NCBI GenBank assembly: GCA_020634435.1
Contig: JACKBS010000009.1
Coordinates: forward strand, 1-64,000
DNA: 64,000 nt
Source: Ardenticatenaceae bacterium
Lineage (GTDB): Bacteria > Chloroflexota > Anaerolineae > Promineifilales > Promineifilaceae
Direction of reading: 5' to 3'
In this document: positions 24,862 through 32,849 of the stretch, piece by piece
How the letters are laid out: the number at the start of each line of letters is the position of its first letter
Numbering within the stretch: the stretch's first letter is position 1
The notes under the pieces: generated by a model
Told to the model about the DNA's origin: nothing
Seen by the model: only the letters and a program-made list of their open reading frames with translations
The model's database searches: none
Position numbers and translations under genes: made by a program

Positions 24862-27807
24862 ATGCAAGGGAAGAAACATGCAAATGTTGATGGCACGACC
24901 AGGGTTACTATTCAGTTTTTACTGCTTGTAGCGGCCGTTTTTTTACTGGTCGCTGGCTGTCGGGAAGAGCAGGCAAACGATGAACCACCTACGGCAACCC
25001 CGGTTGTTGTGGTGGCGGCAACGGCCGTTCCCACCGAACCAGCCGTCGTTGAACCAGAAACAATCTTAATCCCCGAAATTGAAGGCAAAATTGCCATTAC
25101 CAGCAATGATGCCGTGGGCGTAACGGCCGTTGCGGCTGATGACCTGGCCACGGCGGGGCTGGAGACTTTGCCCGCCACCGTTACGTTGGTGAGTGATGTG
25201 TTTGTGCTAGAAGGGGTGGAAACGGCCGTTAACGGCCAAATTGCCATCAACACCCCCGATGATGCGGACGCTAGCTTGCTTGACGTGTACGGTTGGGATG
25301 GCACCGCCTGGGTGTTTATCCCCTCGCAATATGATGCCGCCACCCAGCAGCGGCAGACAGCCAATGACACGCTTTATCAGGCTGTCGCCCTGGTGCAGAT
25401 CGATGCGCCAGACCCCATCACGGTGGGCGGTGTCTGGCAGGAAGGCGCTGCGGAGTTGACTGAAGCCATCGTTGGCACGGTGTACCTGGATGCTGATGGT
25501 GAATTGGCGGGCTCGCTGGCCGACTCTCCTGATGACCTGGCCAATCCGTATTTGGCCGTAACCAATGTGAGTGACGAAGTTGAATCCGATGCTTTGGCCG
25601 AATTGCTTGCCGATGAGGCCGCGCAAACAGCGCAAATCGAGGCCGTGGTGGAAATGGCCGAATCGTATGCCGGTGTCAACCTGAATTACCAGGGGCTTGA
25701 TGCCGAGCAGCAGGCGGCATTTACTACCTTCGTGCAAACTCTGGCTGCCGCCCTGGCCGCCCAGGATAAACGCCTCATCCTTACCTTGCCTGCGCCGCAA
25801 GATACGGCCGTTTTGGAGGGCCTGGATGACAATTGGACAGCGTTGGGTCGCATTGCCGACACGGTTTATCTCCAGATGCCGCTGGACCCGCAAGCATACG
25901 GGGAAGGTGGCGCTGTTGCACAACTGCTTATCTGGGCCACCGACAACATCGATCGGCGCAAGCTGGTAGCGCTGCTTCCCAACGGCCCGGTGACCCAGGT
26001 TGATGACACGTGGACGGCCTTGACGCTTGATGATCTGCTCAGCCATTTTGGCGATCTTGAATTGGCAGATGAAACTGAGGAAATAGAACCAGAAACGGCC
26101 GTTGCCGTAGCTCTGTCTGGGGATGTCTCGTCAATTGAATGGGATGAGGCCAGCGCGGCTTACCGTTTCACGATTGCGGACGATCAAGAAGTTTGGTTAT
26201 TGCCTGCAACAACTATGGCGGCCCGGATGGAAACGGCCGTAGCTCATAACCTCCAAGGTGTTGCTTTCACGTCTCCCGTCCAGTCGCCCACCACGGGTGA
26301 GGCTGTTGACCCGGCCATCGTCTGGACAATTTTAGACAGCGAAGAAAACGTCATCGTTTCAGAAAGTAGCACAGAAACGTCTTTCACCTGGGAAGCCTCA
26401 GCGGACCCTGGCGAGTTTACGGTTCAGGCCGAATTTGTTTCCGACGAGGGAACTCTGGCCCTGGGTGAGCTGCCGCTGACGGTTGCTGCGGCCGAAAACA
26501 CAGTAGAGTTAGCCAGTGGTGACGTGGTGACGGTTGTGGCCGCGGGCATTGTTAAGCGCAATGCCAACGTCCGCATTGGCCCTGGCGAAAGTTTTGCCAT
26601 GTTCCCTGGCCCCGTCCTCAAAGATGTGGAGGTCGGCATTGTTGGCCGTGATGAGTTTGGTTATTGGTTGCAGATTGTGTTTACGGACATCAACGGCAAT
26701 CAAATTGGCTGGATTGCTACCAGCTTGCTGGACCTGGATGAAGCGTTTGCAATGAGCGATCTGGAAGACACATCCAACATCATTTCGGAGGCTCCCAGCA
26801 GCACCGTGGCTTCAGCCCCAAGTACACCCGCACCAGCGGCGACGCCTGCGCCTTCTGCTGGGCCGCCACCGCCCGTTTCTGCGCCGCCAGTGGCGGTTGG
26901 CAGCTTTGAATTGGGTGGGCAAACCCATACCTTTGCCAATCCTGTGCTGATGGCTTCGGCGGGCATGACCTGGGTGAAGTTCCAGCACAAATGGGGCGAA
27001 GGCGGCAACCCCAACGATTTGGCCGGGCGCATTGCCAGTGCCCATGCCGCCGGTTTTAAGGTGCTCCTGAGTATTCCTGGCTCGAACACGTACCCCGACC
27101 ACATCAACTTCGGCGAGTATGTGCAGTTCCTGGCGGGCGTGGCGGCTTTAGGGCCAGATGCCATTGAAGTGTGGAACGAGATGAATATCGACTTTGAATG
27201 GCCAGCCGGGCAAATTGATCCGGCCGGGTATGTCAACAACATGCTGGCTCCTGCCTACAACGCTATCAAAGCGGCGAATCCCAACGTGATGGTCATTAGC
27301 GGGGCGCCTGCGCCAACCGGCTTTGACAATGGCACCAACGCCTGGGCCGACAACCGGTACATGGCGGGCATGTTGGCCGCTGGGGGCGGTAACTACGCCG
27401 ACTGCATCGGCGCGCATTACAATGCGGGCGCCAGTTCGCCCTCTACCGTATCGGGCCATCCCACGGGCAGCGCCCATTACAGCTGGTACCTGCTGCCCAC
27501 GCTCAATGTGTATGCTCAACTGGGTAAGCCCGTTTGCTTTACTGAGCTGGGTTACCTGTCCGGCGAAGATTATGGTGGTGTGCCGGAGCGGTTTGGCTGG
27601 GCAGCAGGCACAACGGTGGCCCAACATGCGGCCTGGCTGGCGGAAGCTGTTAGCGTAGCGGCCAACACGGGCAAGGTGCGCCTGATCATTGTCTTTAATG
27701 TGGACTTTACGTACTGGGGCGATGATCCGCAGGCGGGGTATGCCATGATTCGTAAGGACGGCAGTTGCCCGGCGTGTACCACGTTGGCCAGGGTAATGGG
27801 TAGGTAA
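24862..27807 (+). CDS. Large lipoprotein: GH18-like barrel, SH3b domain, GH-A-type barrel
   Basis: A 981-residue lipoprotein. The signal peptide ends in the lipobox LVAGC (Cys33). Residues about 60-480 contain a segment (VNLNYQGLDAEQQAAF, KRLILTLPAPQ, DTVYLQMPLDPQAYG) like the GH18/YdhD-type barrels. A beta-sandwich region follows (about 490-550). Residues 566-630 are an SH3b domain (NANVRIGPGESFAMF, GWIATSLLDL). After a Pro/Ala linker, residues 680-980 form a TIM barrel with WNEMNIDF near 770 and CFTELGYLSGEDY near 893, the two glutamates expected in clan GH-A glycosidases. Probably a surface glycan hydrolase; SH3b domains often bind peptidoglycan. The start ATG at 24862 has GGAGG upstream. 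Confidence 0.75.
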   Translation: MQGKKHANVDGTTRVTIQFLLLVAAVFLLVAGCREEQANDEPPTATPVVVVAATAVPTEPAVVEPETILIPEIEGKIAITSNDAVGVTAVAADDLATAGLETLPATVTLVSDVFVLEGVETAVNGQIAINTPDDADASLLDVYGWDGTAWVFIPSQYDAATQQRQTANDTLYQAVALVQIDAPDPITVGGVWQEGAAELTEAIVGTVYLDADGELAGSLADSPDDLANPYLAVTNVSDEVESDALAELLADEAAQTAQIEAVVEMAESYAGVNLNYQGLDAEQQAAFTTFVQTLAAALAAQDKRLILTLPAPQDTAVLEGLDDNWTALGRIADTVYLQMPLDPQAYGEGGAVAQLLIWATDNIDRRKLVALLPNGPVTQVDDTWTALTLDDLLSHFGDLELADETEEIEPETAVAVALSGDVSSIEWDEASAAYRFTIADDQEVWLLPATTMAARMETAVAHNLQGVAFTSPVQSPTTGEAVDPAIVWTILDSEENVIVSESSTETSFTWEASADPGEFTVQAEFVSDEGTLALGELPLTVAAAENTVELASGDVVTVVAAGIVKRNANVRIGPGESFAMFPGPVLKDVEVGIVGRDEFGYWLQIVFTDINGNQIGWIATSLLDLDEAFAMSDLEDTSNIISEAPSSTVASAPSTPAPAATPAPSAGPPPPVSAPPVAVGSFELGGQTHTFANPVLMASAGMTWVKFQHKWGEGGNPNDLAGRIASAHAAGFKVLLSIPGSNTYPDHINFGEYVQFLAGVAALGPDAIEVWNEMNIDFEWPAGQIDPAGYVNNMLAPAYNAIKAANPNVMVISGAPAPTGFDNGTNAWADNRYMAGMLAAGGGNYADCIGAHYNAGASSPSTVSGHPTGSAHYSWYLLPTLNVYAQLGKPVCFTELGYLSGEDYGGVPERFGWAAGTTVAQHAAWLAEAVSVAANTGKVRLIIVFNVDFTYWGDDPQAGYAMIRKDGSCPACTTLARVMGR

Positions 27808-27816
27808 TCAGGTAAG

Positions 27817-27852
27817 ATGGTAGGAGATACGGCCGTATCTCCTACCATTTTA
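27817..27852 (+). terminator. Terminator-like perfect palindrome centred on ACGGCCGT
   Basis: Bases 27817-27848 are a perfect 32-base palindrome, ATGGTAGGAGATACGG and its complement, with the ACGGCCGT octamer exactly at the centre. It is followed by TTTTA and lies ten bases after the lipoprotein gene stop. In RNA it would fold as a tight hairpin, so it probably ends transcription. Confidence 0.65.
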
Positions 27853-27856
27853 TGAA

Positions 27857-27925
27857 AGCTATCCACAGATTACACAGATGACACAGATTTCGCAGATAAA
27901 AAAATCTGTGTCATCTGTGGGTTTT
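27857..27925. repeat. CACAGAT dispersed repeat with an 18-base inverted repeat
   Basis: CACAGATGACACAGATTT (27873-27890) and its exact complement (27902-27919) flank an 11-base spacer. The surrounding sequence is a chain of CACAGAT units. It separates the converging lipoprotein and nitroreductase genes and could end transcription from the right. The same unit family occurs at 22128 and 45980. Confidence 0.6.
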
Positions 27926-27938
27926 CATTTGCGGCGAT

Positions 27939-28448
27939 TTATTCAAATGGCTGCCCAAACTTCTCGCGGGAAGCGATTGTGCCGAGCGGCTTGCGCTGCT
28001 TTTTGCCTTTGCCCAAGTCGCGGGTAGGGTAGCCAAAGGACAGCACCGCCAGCAGTTCAAAAGAATCCGGCACGCCCAACAATGCGGCCACCTCGCTGAG
28101 ATTCTTAAACCCGACCCAATTTGAGCCAACTCCCGCACCCCACGCCGTCAATACCATCGACTGGATCGCCCGGCTGGCGTCGGACACGCCATAGATGGAT
28201 TCTTTTTCGATAGCCACCGCAATGGCCAGCGGCGCTTCGGCAATGTACGGCCCGGACCGAGCCAGGTTGCCCAATCGGCTCAGCGTTTCCCGATTTTCCA
28301 TCACAACAAAATGCCAGGGTTGCCGATTCATGCTGCTCCCGGTGAGCCGCCCCGCTTCAACAATTTGCGCCACCACCTCTGAGGGTATGGGTTCTTTTTC
28401 GTAGCTGCGCACGGCCAACACCGTTTTTACTGCTTCAAACACGTCCAT
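27939..28448 (-). CDS. Nitroreductase family protein
   Basis: A 169-residue FMN-dependent oxidoreductase. The FMN phosphate-binding start LAVRSYEKEPIPSEVV, then GSSMNRQPWHFVVMENRE near residue 40 and LTAWGAGVGSNWVGF near 100 match the family. It is at the short end of the range. Reactions include NAD(P)H-dependent reduction of nitro compounds, quinones or enones; the natural substrate is not known. ATG at 28448 is chosen for the GGAGG seven bases upstream; an upstream start would add eight residues. Confidence 0.88.
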   Translation of the reverse strand: MDVFEAVKTVLAVRSYEKEPIPSEVVAQIVEAGRLTGSSMNRQPWHFVVMENRETLSRLGNLARSGPYIAEAPLAIAVAIEKESIYGVSDASRAIQSMVLTAWGAGVGSNWVGFKNLSEVAALLGVPDSFELLAVLSFGYPTRDLGKGKKQRKPLGTIASREKFGQPFE

Positions 28449-28519
28449 GATAAACCTCCGTTGATCTTGCATTCAATTCTCAATCTGTTTAAAAGCGCTA
28501 ACGCTACCCGAATCATAAT

Positions 28520-28574
28520 CAAAGATGGCGCAGATTGAAAAGAGAAAAAATCTCGTTCATCTGCGCCATCTTTG
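28520..28574. terminator. 16-base inverted repeat between two minus-strand genes
   Basis: CAAAGATGGCGCAGAT (28520-28535) and its exact complement (28559-28574) enclose a 23-base loop. It lies between the nuclease-like gene (right) and the nitroreductase gene (left), both leftward, and would form a strong hairpin at the end of the former. There is no clear U tract, so it may be a repeat rather than an intrinsic terminator. Confidence 0.45.
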
Positions 28575-28607
28575 AAAAGGCTTTGCCATTCAATGCCGCA
28601 AACAAGG

Positions 28608-28985
28608 TTAATCTGTGAGGAGGGCGCGTTCTAGCCAGTCTAGCGCACGGCCGTCGCGCACCATTTTGGGGGTTACGCGAATGAGCAGCCAGCCGTAGAG
28701 CGCGGCTTCGTTGTACTTTTCGCAGTCGCTTTCAAACCGTTCGGGGTGGGCATGCCCTTTGCTGCGGCCCGTCTCTGTTTGCATCCAGATGCCGCCTTCA
28801 ATTTCGCAAGCTACCAGCTGTGGTCGCCAGCAAAAATCAAAGCGCCACTGACGGTTGGCATGAAAGCGATATTCGGTTTGGGGTTCCGGTAGCCCCGCCA
28901 GAAGGATTTGCTCCAGCAGCACCTTATTCCAGTTAATGGGCTGGCTTTGGCGTGTGGATCGAGATTTTTGCCGTTTGAACTTCAC
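28608..28985 (-). CDS. Small PD-(D/E)XK-like nuclease-family protein (hypothetical)
   Basis: A 125-residue basic protein. The core RFDFCWRPQLVACEIEGGIW places D, then E-x-E, as in small PD-(D/E)XK nucleases. It is followed by RFESDCEKYNEAALYGWLL and RVTPKMV, a pattern common to phage and bacterial proteins of the DUF559/Vsr-like type. A DNA-cleaving activity is possible but unproven. The start is GTG at 28985 without a good ribosome site, so it could be a poorly expressed gene; the sequence remains well conserved in its core. Confidence 0.65.
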   Translation of the reverse strand: MKFKRQKSRSTRQSQPINWNKVLLEQILLAGLPEPQTEYRFHANRQWRFDFCWRPQLVACEIEGGIWMQTETGRSKGHAHPERFESDCEKYNEAALYGWLLIRVTPKMVRDGRALDWLERALLTD

Positions 28986-29032
28986 GCGGGAATTTTAGCA
29001 CAAGCGTTCTGAATTGGTAGACTTTGTGCTGT

Positions 29033-29434
29033 TTAGGCTGTGCTAGTTTTGGTGAGGAACGGCCGTACGAGAAAGTCGTCTAAGCCTGCACCCACGGCAA
29101 TGCCGACGGTGTAGGCCACTAAATCGCTGGGTAAAAAGGTGAAACCTAGAATCAGGCCACCAAGGCGGGTGTAGCGAATCTGGTTGAGCCAGTCGGCCTG
29201 GTAAAATTGGGAGAATTCGATGGCATAGGTAAACGCCAGCGCCGCCGCGATCCGATATTTGAGTGGCCAACCTGGCATGAGGAAGCAAACGAGCCAAAAC
29301 ACCAGCATTGCCCAGATGCCATCCCCCACGTACAGCAAAACAAACTGCGGCATTAGCACAATGTCCGACCGTGAAAATAAACCAACCAGGATGGTTACAA
29401 TGATGGCAATCCCGTAGATGATTCTGTTGCGCAT
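29033..29434 (-). CDS. DUF2809-like membrane protein
   Basis: A 133-residue protein with about four membrane segments. YVGDGIWAMLVFWLVCFLMPG and the sequence AFTYAIEFSQFYQADWLNQI are the hallmark of DUF2809 proteins, small inner-membrane proteins of unknown role. ATG at 29434 follows GGGAG by eight bases; a start nine codons earlier is less likely. It is divergent from the thiolase gene. Confidence 0.8.
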   Translation of the reverse strand: MRNRIIYGIAIIVTILVGLFSRSDIVLMPQFVLLYVGDGIWAMLVFWLVCFLMPGWPLKYRIAAALAFTYAIEFSQFYQADWLNQIRYTRLGGLILGFTFLPSDLVAYTVGIAVGAGLDDFLVRPFLTKTSTA

Positions 29435-29700
29435 GGTATGGCTCCCTTTTGGCGGCTTCATTTAGAAATGTTCCCACTTTTGCTTTTTGTAAACAAGCAC
29501 CCAGGTGTGATGAGATGGGTATACATTTTTTTGACAAAGGGATTTATTCACGCAAAGGTGCAAAGGGTTTTATATATTTCCTTTGCATGAGTAATTATTT
29601 TTCTGGGGAGAAATACGGCCGTTGCCCAATTGCAACTTCCATCGTGTACAATGACTTTATCCAATTGAAACTAGGTTCTCACCCACTGAGGAGCGATTAA

Positions 29701-30936
29701 ATGAGCCAAAAAAGTGCAAAAGATGTAGTGATTTTAAGTGCGGCCCGCACGCCAACCGGCAAAATGTCGGGCACGCTGACCAGCCAAAAAGCGACGGATT
29801 TGGGCGCAACGGCCGTAAAAGCGGCCGTCGAGCGTTCGGGCATCGATCCCAACACCGTGTATGAAGTAATCATGGGTAATGTGGTTGCGGCTGGCGTAGG
29901 CCAGGCCCCAGCGCGGCAAGCGGCTCTGCGCGGTGGGCTGCCCAACACGGTGGGCGCGGCCAGCGTCAACAAAGTGTGCGGTTCGGGCCTCAAAGCGGTC
30001 ATGTTGGCGGCCAACGGCATCATTGCTGGCGAAGGCGATGTGTATGTGGCGGGTGGCATGGAAAGCATGTCCAACGCGCCCTACCTGCTGCCCAAGGCAC
30101 GGCAAGGTTTGCGCTACGGCCACGTGGAACTGCAAGATTCGCTGTTGGCTGATGGCCTCTGGTGCTCGTTCCAGGAATGGCCAATGGGCAACGCGGCTGA
30201 ATTTATTGCCCAGCAGTATGAAGTGACGCGTCAGGAAATGGATGAATTTTCTTACCGCAGTCATGAAAAAGCAGCGCAGGCCACGGCAAACGGCCGTTTC
30301 AAAGCCGAAATTGTGCCCATCGAGCTGAAAAGCCGCAAAGGCACCACTGTGATCGATACCGACGAACCGATTCGCGCCAGCTTCAGTAACGGCAGTTACA
30401 CCATGGAAACCAGCGTTGAAGGGTTGGCCAAACTGCCGCCCGCCTTCGAGAAAGACGGCCAGGTAACAGCCGGCAACGCGCCCGGCCTCAATGATGGTGG
30501 CGCAGCCCTGGTGCTGACCAGCCGTGACGTGGCGGAAAAGCAAGGCACCGCGCCCATTGCTCGAATTCTTGGCTACACCCATTACGCCGTCGAGCCAAAA
30601 TGGCTCTTTGCCGCCCCTGCCCGTGCCGTGCCGCGGCTGTTGGACAAAATTGGCTGGAGCATGGACGACGTAGACCTGTTTGAGTTAAACGAAGCGTTTG
30701 CCGCTCAGGTGCTGGCCAACGGTGTGGAACTGGTGCAAAAAGGGTACAAGTGGGATTGGGATAAAGTAAACGTCAACGGCGGCGCGATTGCCTTGGGCCA
30801 TCCCATTGGGGCCAGCGGCGCGCGCATTTTGGTGACGCTCATCCACGCCTTGCAGCAGCGCAGCCTCAAGCGCGGCATCGCCTCCCTTTGCCTCGGCGGT
30901 GGTGAAGCCGTTGCCCTGGCCATTGAGCTAGAGTAA
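29701..30936 (+). CDS. Acetyl-CoA C-acetyltransferase (thiolase II)
   Basis: A 411-residue thiolase. The acyl-accepting Cys lies in NKVCGSGLKAVM near residue 93. The other active-site motifs are GHPIGASGARILV near 366 and SLCLGGGEAVALAIE near 397; NEAFAAQ near 328 is also present. The enzyme condenses two acetyl-CoA to acetoacetyl-CoA or runs the reverse reaction, serving polyhydroxybutyrate, butyrate or fatty-acid metabolism. It stands alone with GAGGAG before the ATG and is followed by a terminator. A PHB link is tempting given the depolymerase-like gene at 52583, but no PHB synthase is in the window. Confidence 0.93.
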   Translation: MSQKSAKDVVILSAARTPTGKMSGTLTSQKATDLGATAVKAAVERSGIDPNTVYEVIMGNVVAAGVGQAPARQAALRGGLPNTVGAASVNKVCGSGLKAVMLAANGIIAGEGDVYVAGGMESMSNAPYLLPKARQGLRYGHVELQDSLLADGLWCSFQEWPMGNAAEFIAQQYEVTRQEMDEFSYRSHEKAAQATANGRFKAEIVPIELKSRKGTTVIDTDEPIRASFSNGSYTMETSVEGLAKLPPAFEKDGQVTAGNAPGLNDGGAALVLTSRDVAEKQGTAPIARILGYTHYAVEPKWLFAAPARAVPRLLDKIGWSMDDVDLFELNEAFAAQVLANGVELVQKGYKWDWDKVNVNGGAIALGHPIGASGARILVTLIHALQQRSLKRGIASLCLGGGEAVALAIELE

Positions 30937-30955
30937 AACGTCTTGCGTGGCTGAG

Positions 30956-31037
30956 TTCGCACGCCCACGTGCGAATGTCCAAATAACCTATCTCATTCCA
31001 AAAATAAGAGCGTCTTCAATTTGAAGGTGCTCTTTTT
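30956..31037 (+). terminator. Two hairpins, the second an intrinsic terminator
   Basis: TTCGCACG..CGTGCGAA (30956-30975) forms a first hairpin after the thiolase gene. The second, AAGAGCGTCTTCA (31006-31018) paired with TGAAGGTGCTCTT (31022-31034) with two G-T pairs, runs into TTTTT (31033-31037). This is a standard rho-independent terminator. Confidence 0.75.
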
Positions 31038-31051
31038 GTTTGTAGCCGCGA

Positions 31052-31057
31052 TATAAT
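31052..31057 (+). promoter_or_regulatory. Possible -10 box for the GH13 gene
   Basis: TATAAT lies 44 bases before the ATG of the glucosidase gene and just after a terminator, the expected place for a promoter. No good -35 hexamer was found at 16-18 bases upstream, so this is tentative. Confidence 0.35.
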
Positions 31058-31100
31058 GGCCCACTAGCCTGGGGATTTATCCCCCGGAATTGGAGGTTTT

Positions 31101-32687
31101 ATGAGCAAATGGTGGCAAATCGGGATTGTGTATCAAATTTACCCCCGCAGTTTTCAGGATAGCAACGGCGATGGTGTGGGTGATTTGCCGGGCATTGAAC
31201 AGCGGCTGGACTACCTGCGCGATTTGGGCGTGGACGCCATCTGGATTTCGCCCATCTATCCCTCGCCGATGGCTGATTTTGGTTACGACGTGAGTGACTA
31301 TTGCGACATCCACCCGCTGTTTGGTTCGATGGCCGACATGGACCGGCTCATCGCCGCCGCGCATGATCACAATCTCAAGCTCATCCTCGATTTTGTGCCC
31401 AACCACACCTCCACCGAGCATCCCTGGTTCCTCGAATCGCGCAGCTCACGCAGTAACCCCAAGCGCGATTGGTATATCTGGCGCGATCCGGCTCCAGATG
31501 GGGGACCACCCAACAATTGGCTGAGCCGCTTTGGTGGCCCTGCCTGGACGTTGGACGCGCAAACCGGGCAATATTATTTGCACTCTTTCTTGCCAGAGCA
31601 GCCAGATGTGAACTGGCGCAATCCAGAGCTGCGGGCGGCAATGTTGAACGTGCTGCGTTTCTGGTTCGACAAGGGCGTGGATGGCTTTCGAGTGGATGTG
31701 AGCTACCGGACAATGAAGGATGCGCAGTTCCGTGACAATCCGCCAAATCCAAATTGGAAACCGGGTATGGACCCGGCCAAACAGGTCATTGAAACGTACA
31801 CGCGCAACACGCCGGACATTGAGCATTTCAACCGTTGGCTGCGCGAAGTATCGGATGAGTACGATGACCGCGTGCTGATTGGCGAGATTAATCTGCCGCC
31901 GCATGAGCTGGTAGCCCATTACGGCCGTTCCCGCAACGGCCTCCATCTCCCCTTCAACTTCAACCTGATTTTTACGCCGTGGGAGGCAACGGCCGTTCGC
32001 AATCTCATCGAAACCTACGAAACTGCGCTGCCCGAAGGTGCCTGGCCCAATTGGGTGCTGGGTAACCACGACCAGCACCGCATTGCCAGCCGGGTGGGGG
32101 CAGACCAGGCCCGCGTGGCTATGATGCTGCTGCTCACCCTGCGCGGCACGCCGACGCTGTACTACGGCGATGAGCTGGGCATGCTCGATGGCGACATTCC
32201 GCCAGACCTGGTGCAGGACCCTTGGGAGAAAAACGTGCCCGGCCTTGGTCTGGGCCGCGACCCCGAACGCACGCCAATGCCATGGACGGCCGTTCCCCAT
32301 GCCGATTTCTGCCCACCAACCGTAACTCCCTGGCTGCCGCTCAACGCCGACTCCGTAACCGTCAATGTTGCCAGCCAGCGCAGTGATCCCGGTTCAATGT
32401 GGGTGTTTACCGAAAAGCTCATCCAACTGCGCCGCGAAACGGCCGCTCTCCACCTGGGCAGCTACCAAAGTTTGCCAGCGCCCGACGGAGTGCTGGCCTA
32501 CCAACGCCGTCATGGCTTTCAAACCCGCTGGATTGTGCTGAACATGACGGGTGACCCAAAAATGTGGCAATTGCCAGAAGATGGGGGAGCAACGGCCGTT
32601 CTCCTCACCACCGAATCCACCCAGCCAACCTTCACTGGCAATACCCTGCCGCTGCGCCCCAACGAAGGTGTCGTTTTGGCCGTTTGA
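31101..32687 (+). CDS. GH13 alpha-glucosidase / oligo-1,6-glucosidase
   Basis: A 528-residue cytoplasmic glycosidase of the GH13 alpha-amylase family. The conserved regions are VYQIYPRSFQDSNGDGVGDL near residue 10, FVPNHTSTEHPWF near 98, GFRVDVSYR with the nucleophile Asp near 199, LIGEINLP with the acid/base Glu near 261, and GNHDQHRIASR with the third Asp near 323. The calcium-like loop DSNGDGVGD points to the oligosaccharide-acting (GH13_17/31-type) subfamilies. It would release glucose from maltose or isomaltose-type sugars. There is no signal peptide and no sugar transporter beside it. TTGGAGG precedes the ATG. Confidence 0.9.
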   Translation: MSKWWQIGIVYQIYPRSFQDSNGDGVGDLPGIEQRLDYLRDLGVDAIWISPIYPSPMADFGYDVSDYCDIHPLFGSMADMDRLIAAAHDHNLKLILDFVPNHTSTEHPWFLESRSSRSNPKRDWYIWRDPAPDGGPPNNWLSRFGGPAWTLDAQTGQYYLHSFLPEQPDVNWRNPELRAAMLNVLRFWFDKGVDGFRVDVSYRTMKDAQFRDNPPNPNWKPGMDPAKQVIETYTRNTPDIEHFNRWLREVSDEYDDRVLIGEINLPPHELVAHYGRSRNGLHLPFNFNLIFTPWEATAVRNLIETYETALPEGAWPNWVLGNHDQHRIASRVGADQARVAMMLLLTLRGTPTLYYGDELGMLDGDIPPDLVQDPWEKNVPGLGLGRDPERTPMPWTAVPHADFCPPTVTPWLPLNADSVTVNVASQRSDPGSMWVFTEKLIQLRRETAALHLGSYQSLPAPDGVLAYQRRHGFQTRWIVLNMTGDPKMWQLPEDGGATAVLLTTESTQPTFTGNTLPLRPNEGVVLAV

Positions 32688-32693
32688 TTTTTA

Positions 32694-32749
32694 GATCACG
32701 CAAAGGCGCTAAGCAAAACAATGCTTTGCCTTTGCGGCTTTGCGTGATC
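32694..32749. repeat. CGCAAAG-type dispersed repeat with inverted arms
   Basis: GATCACGCAAAG (32694-32705) and CTTTGCGTGATC (32738-32749) are exact complements around a 32-base centre that itself contains AGCAAA/TTTGC pairs. It starts just after the glucosidase stop and may end its transcript. A related fragment (CACGCAAAGGTGCAAAGG) occurs near 29549. Confidence 0.55.
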
Positions 32750-32849
32750 ACATCATCTTGCATTCTTTCGGCGCGTTCATGCAAACGGCCGTATGAGTGC
32801 GGTATACTAACCCCCAACCACTAACCACTATTCCTACTTTGGAGGTTTT

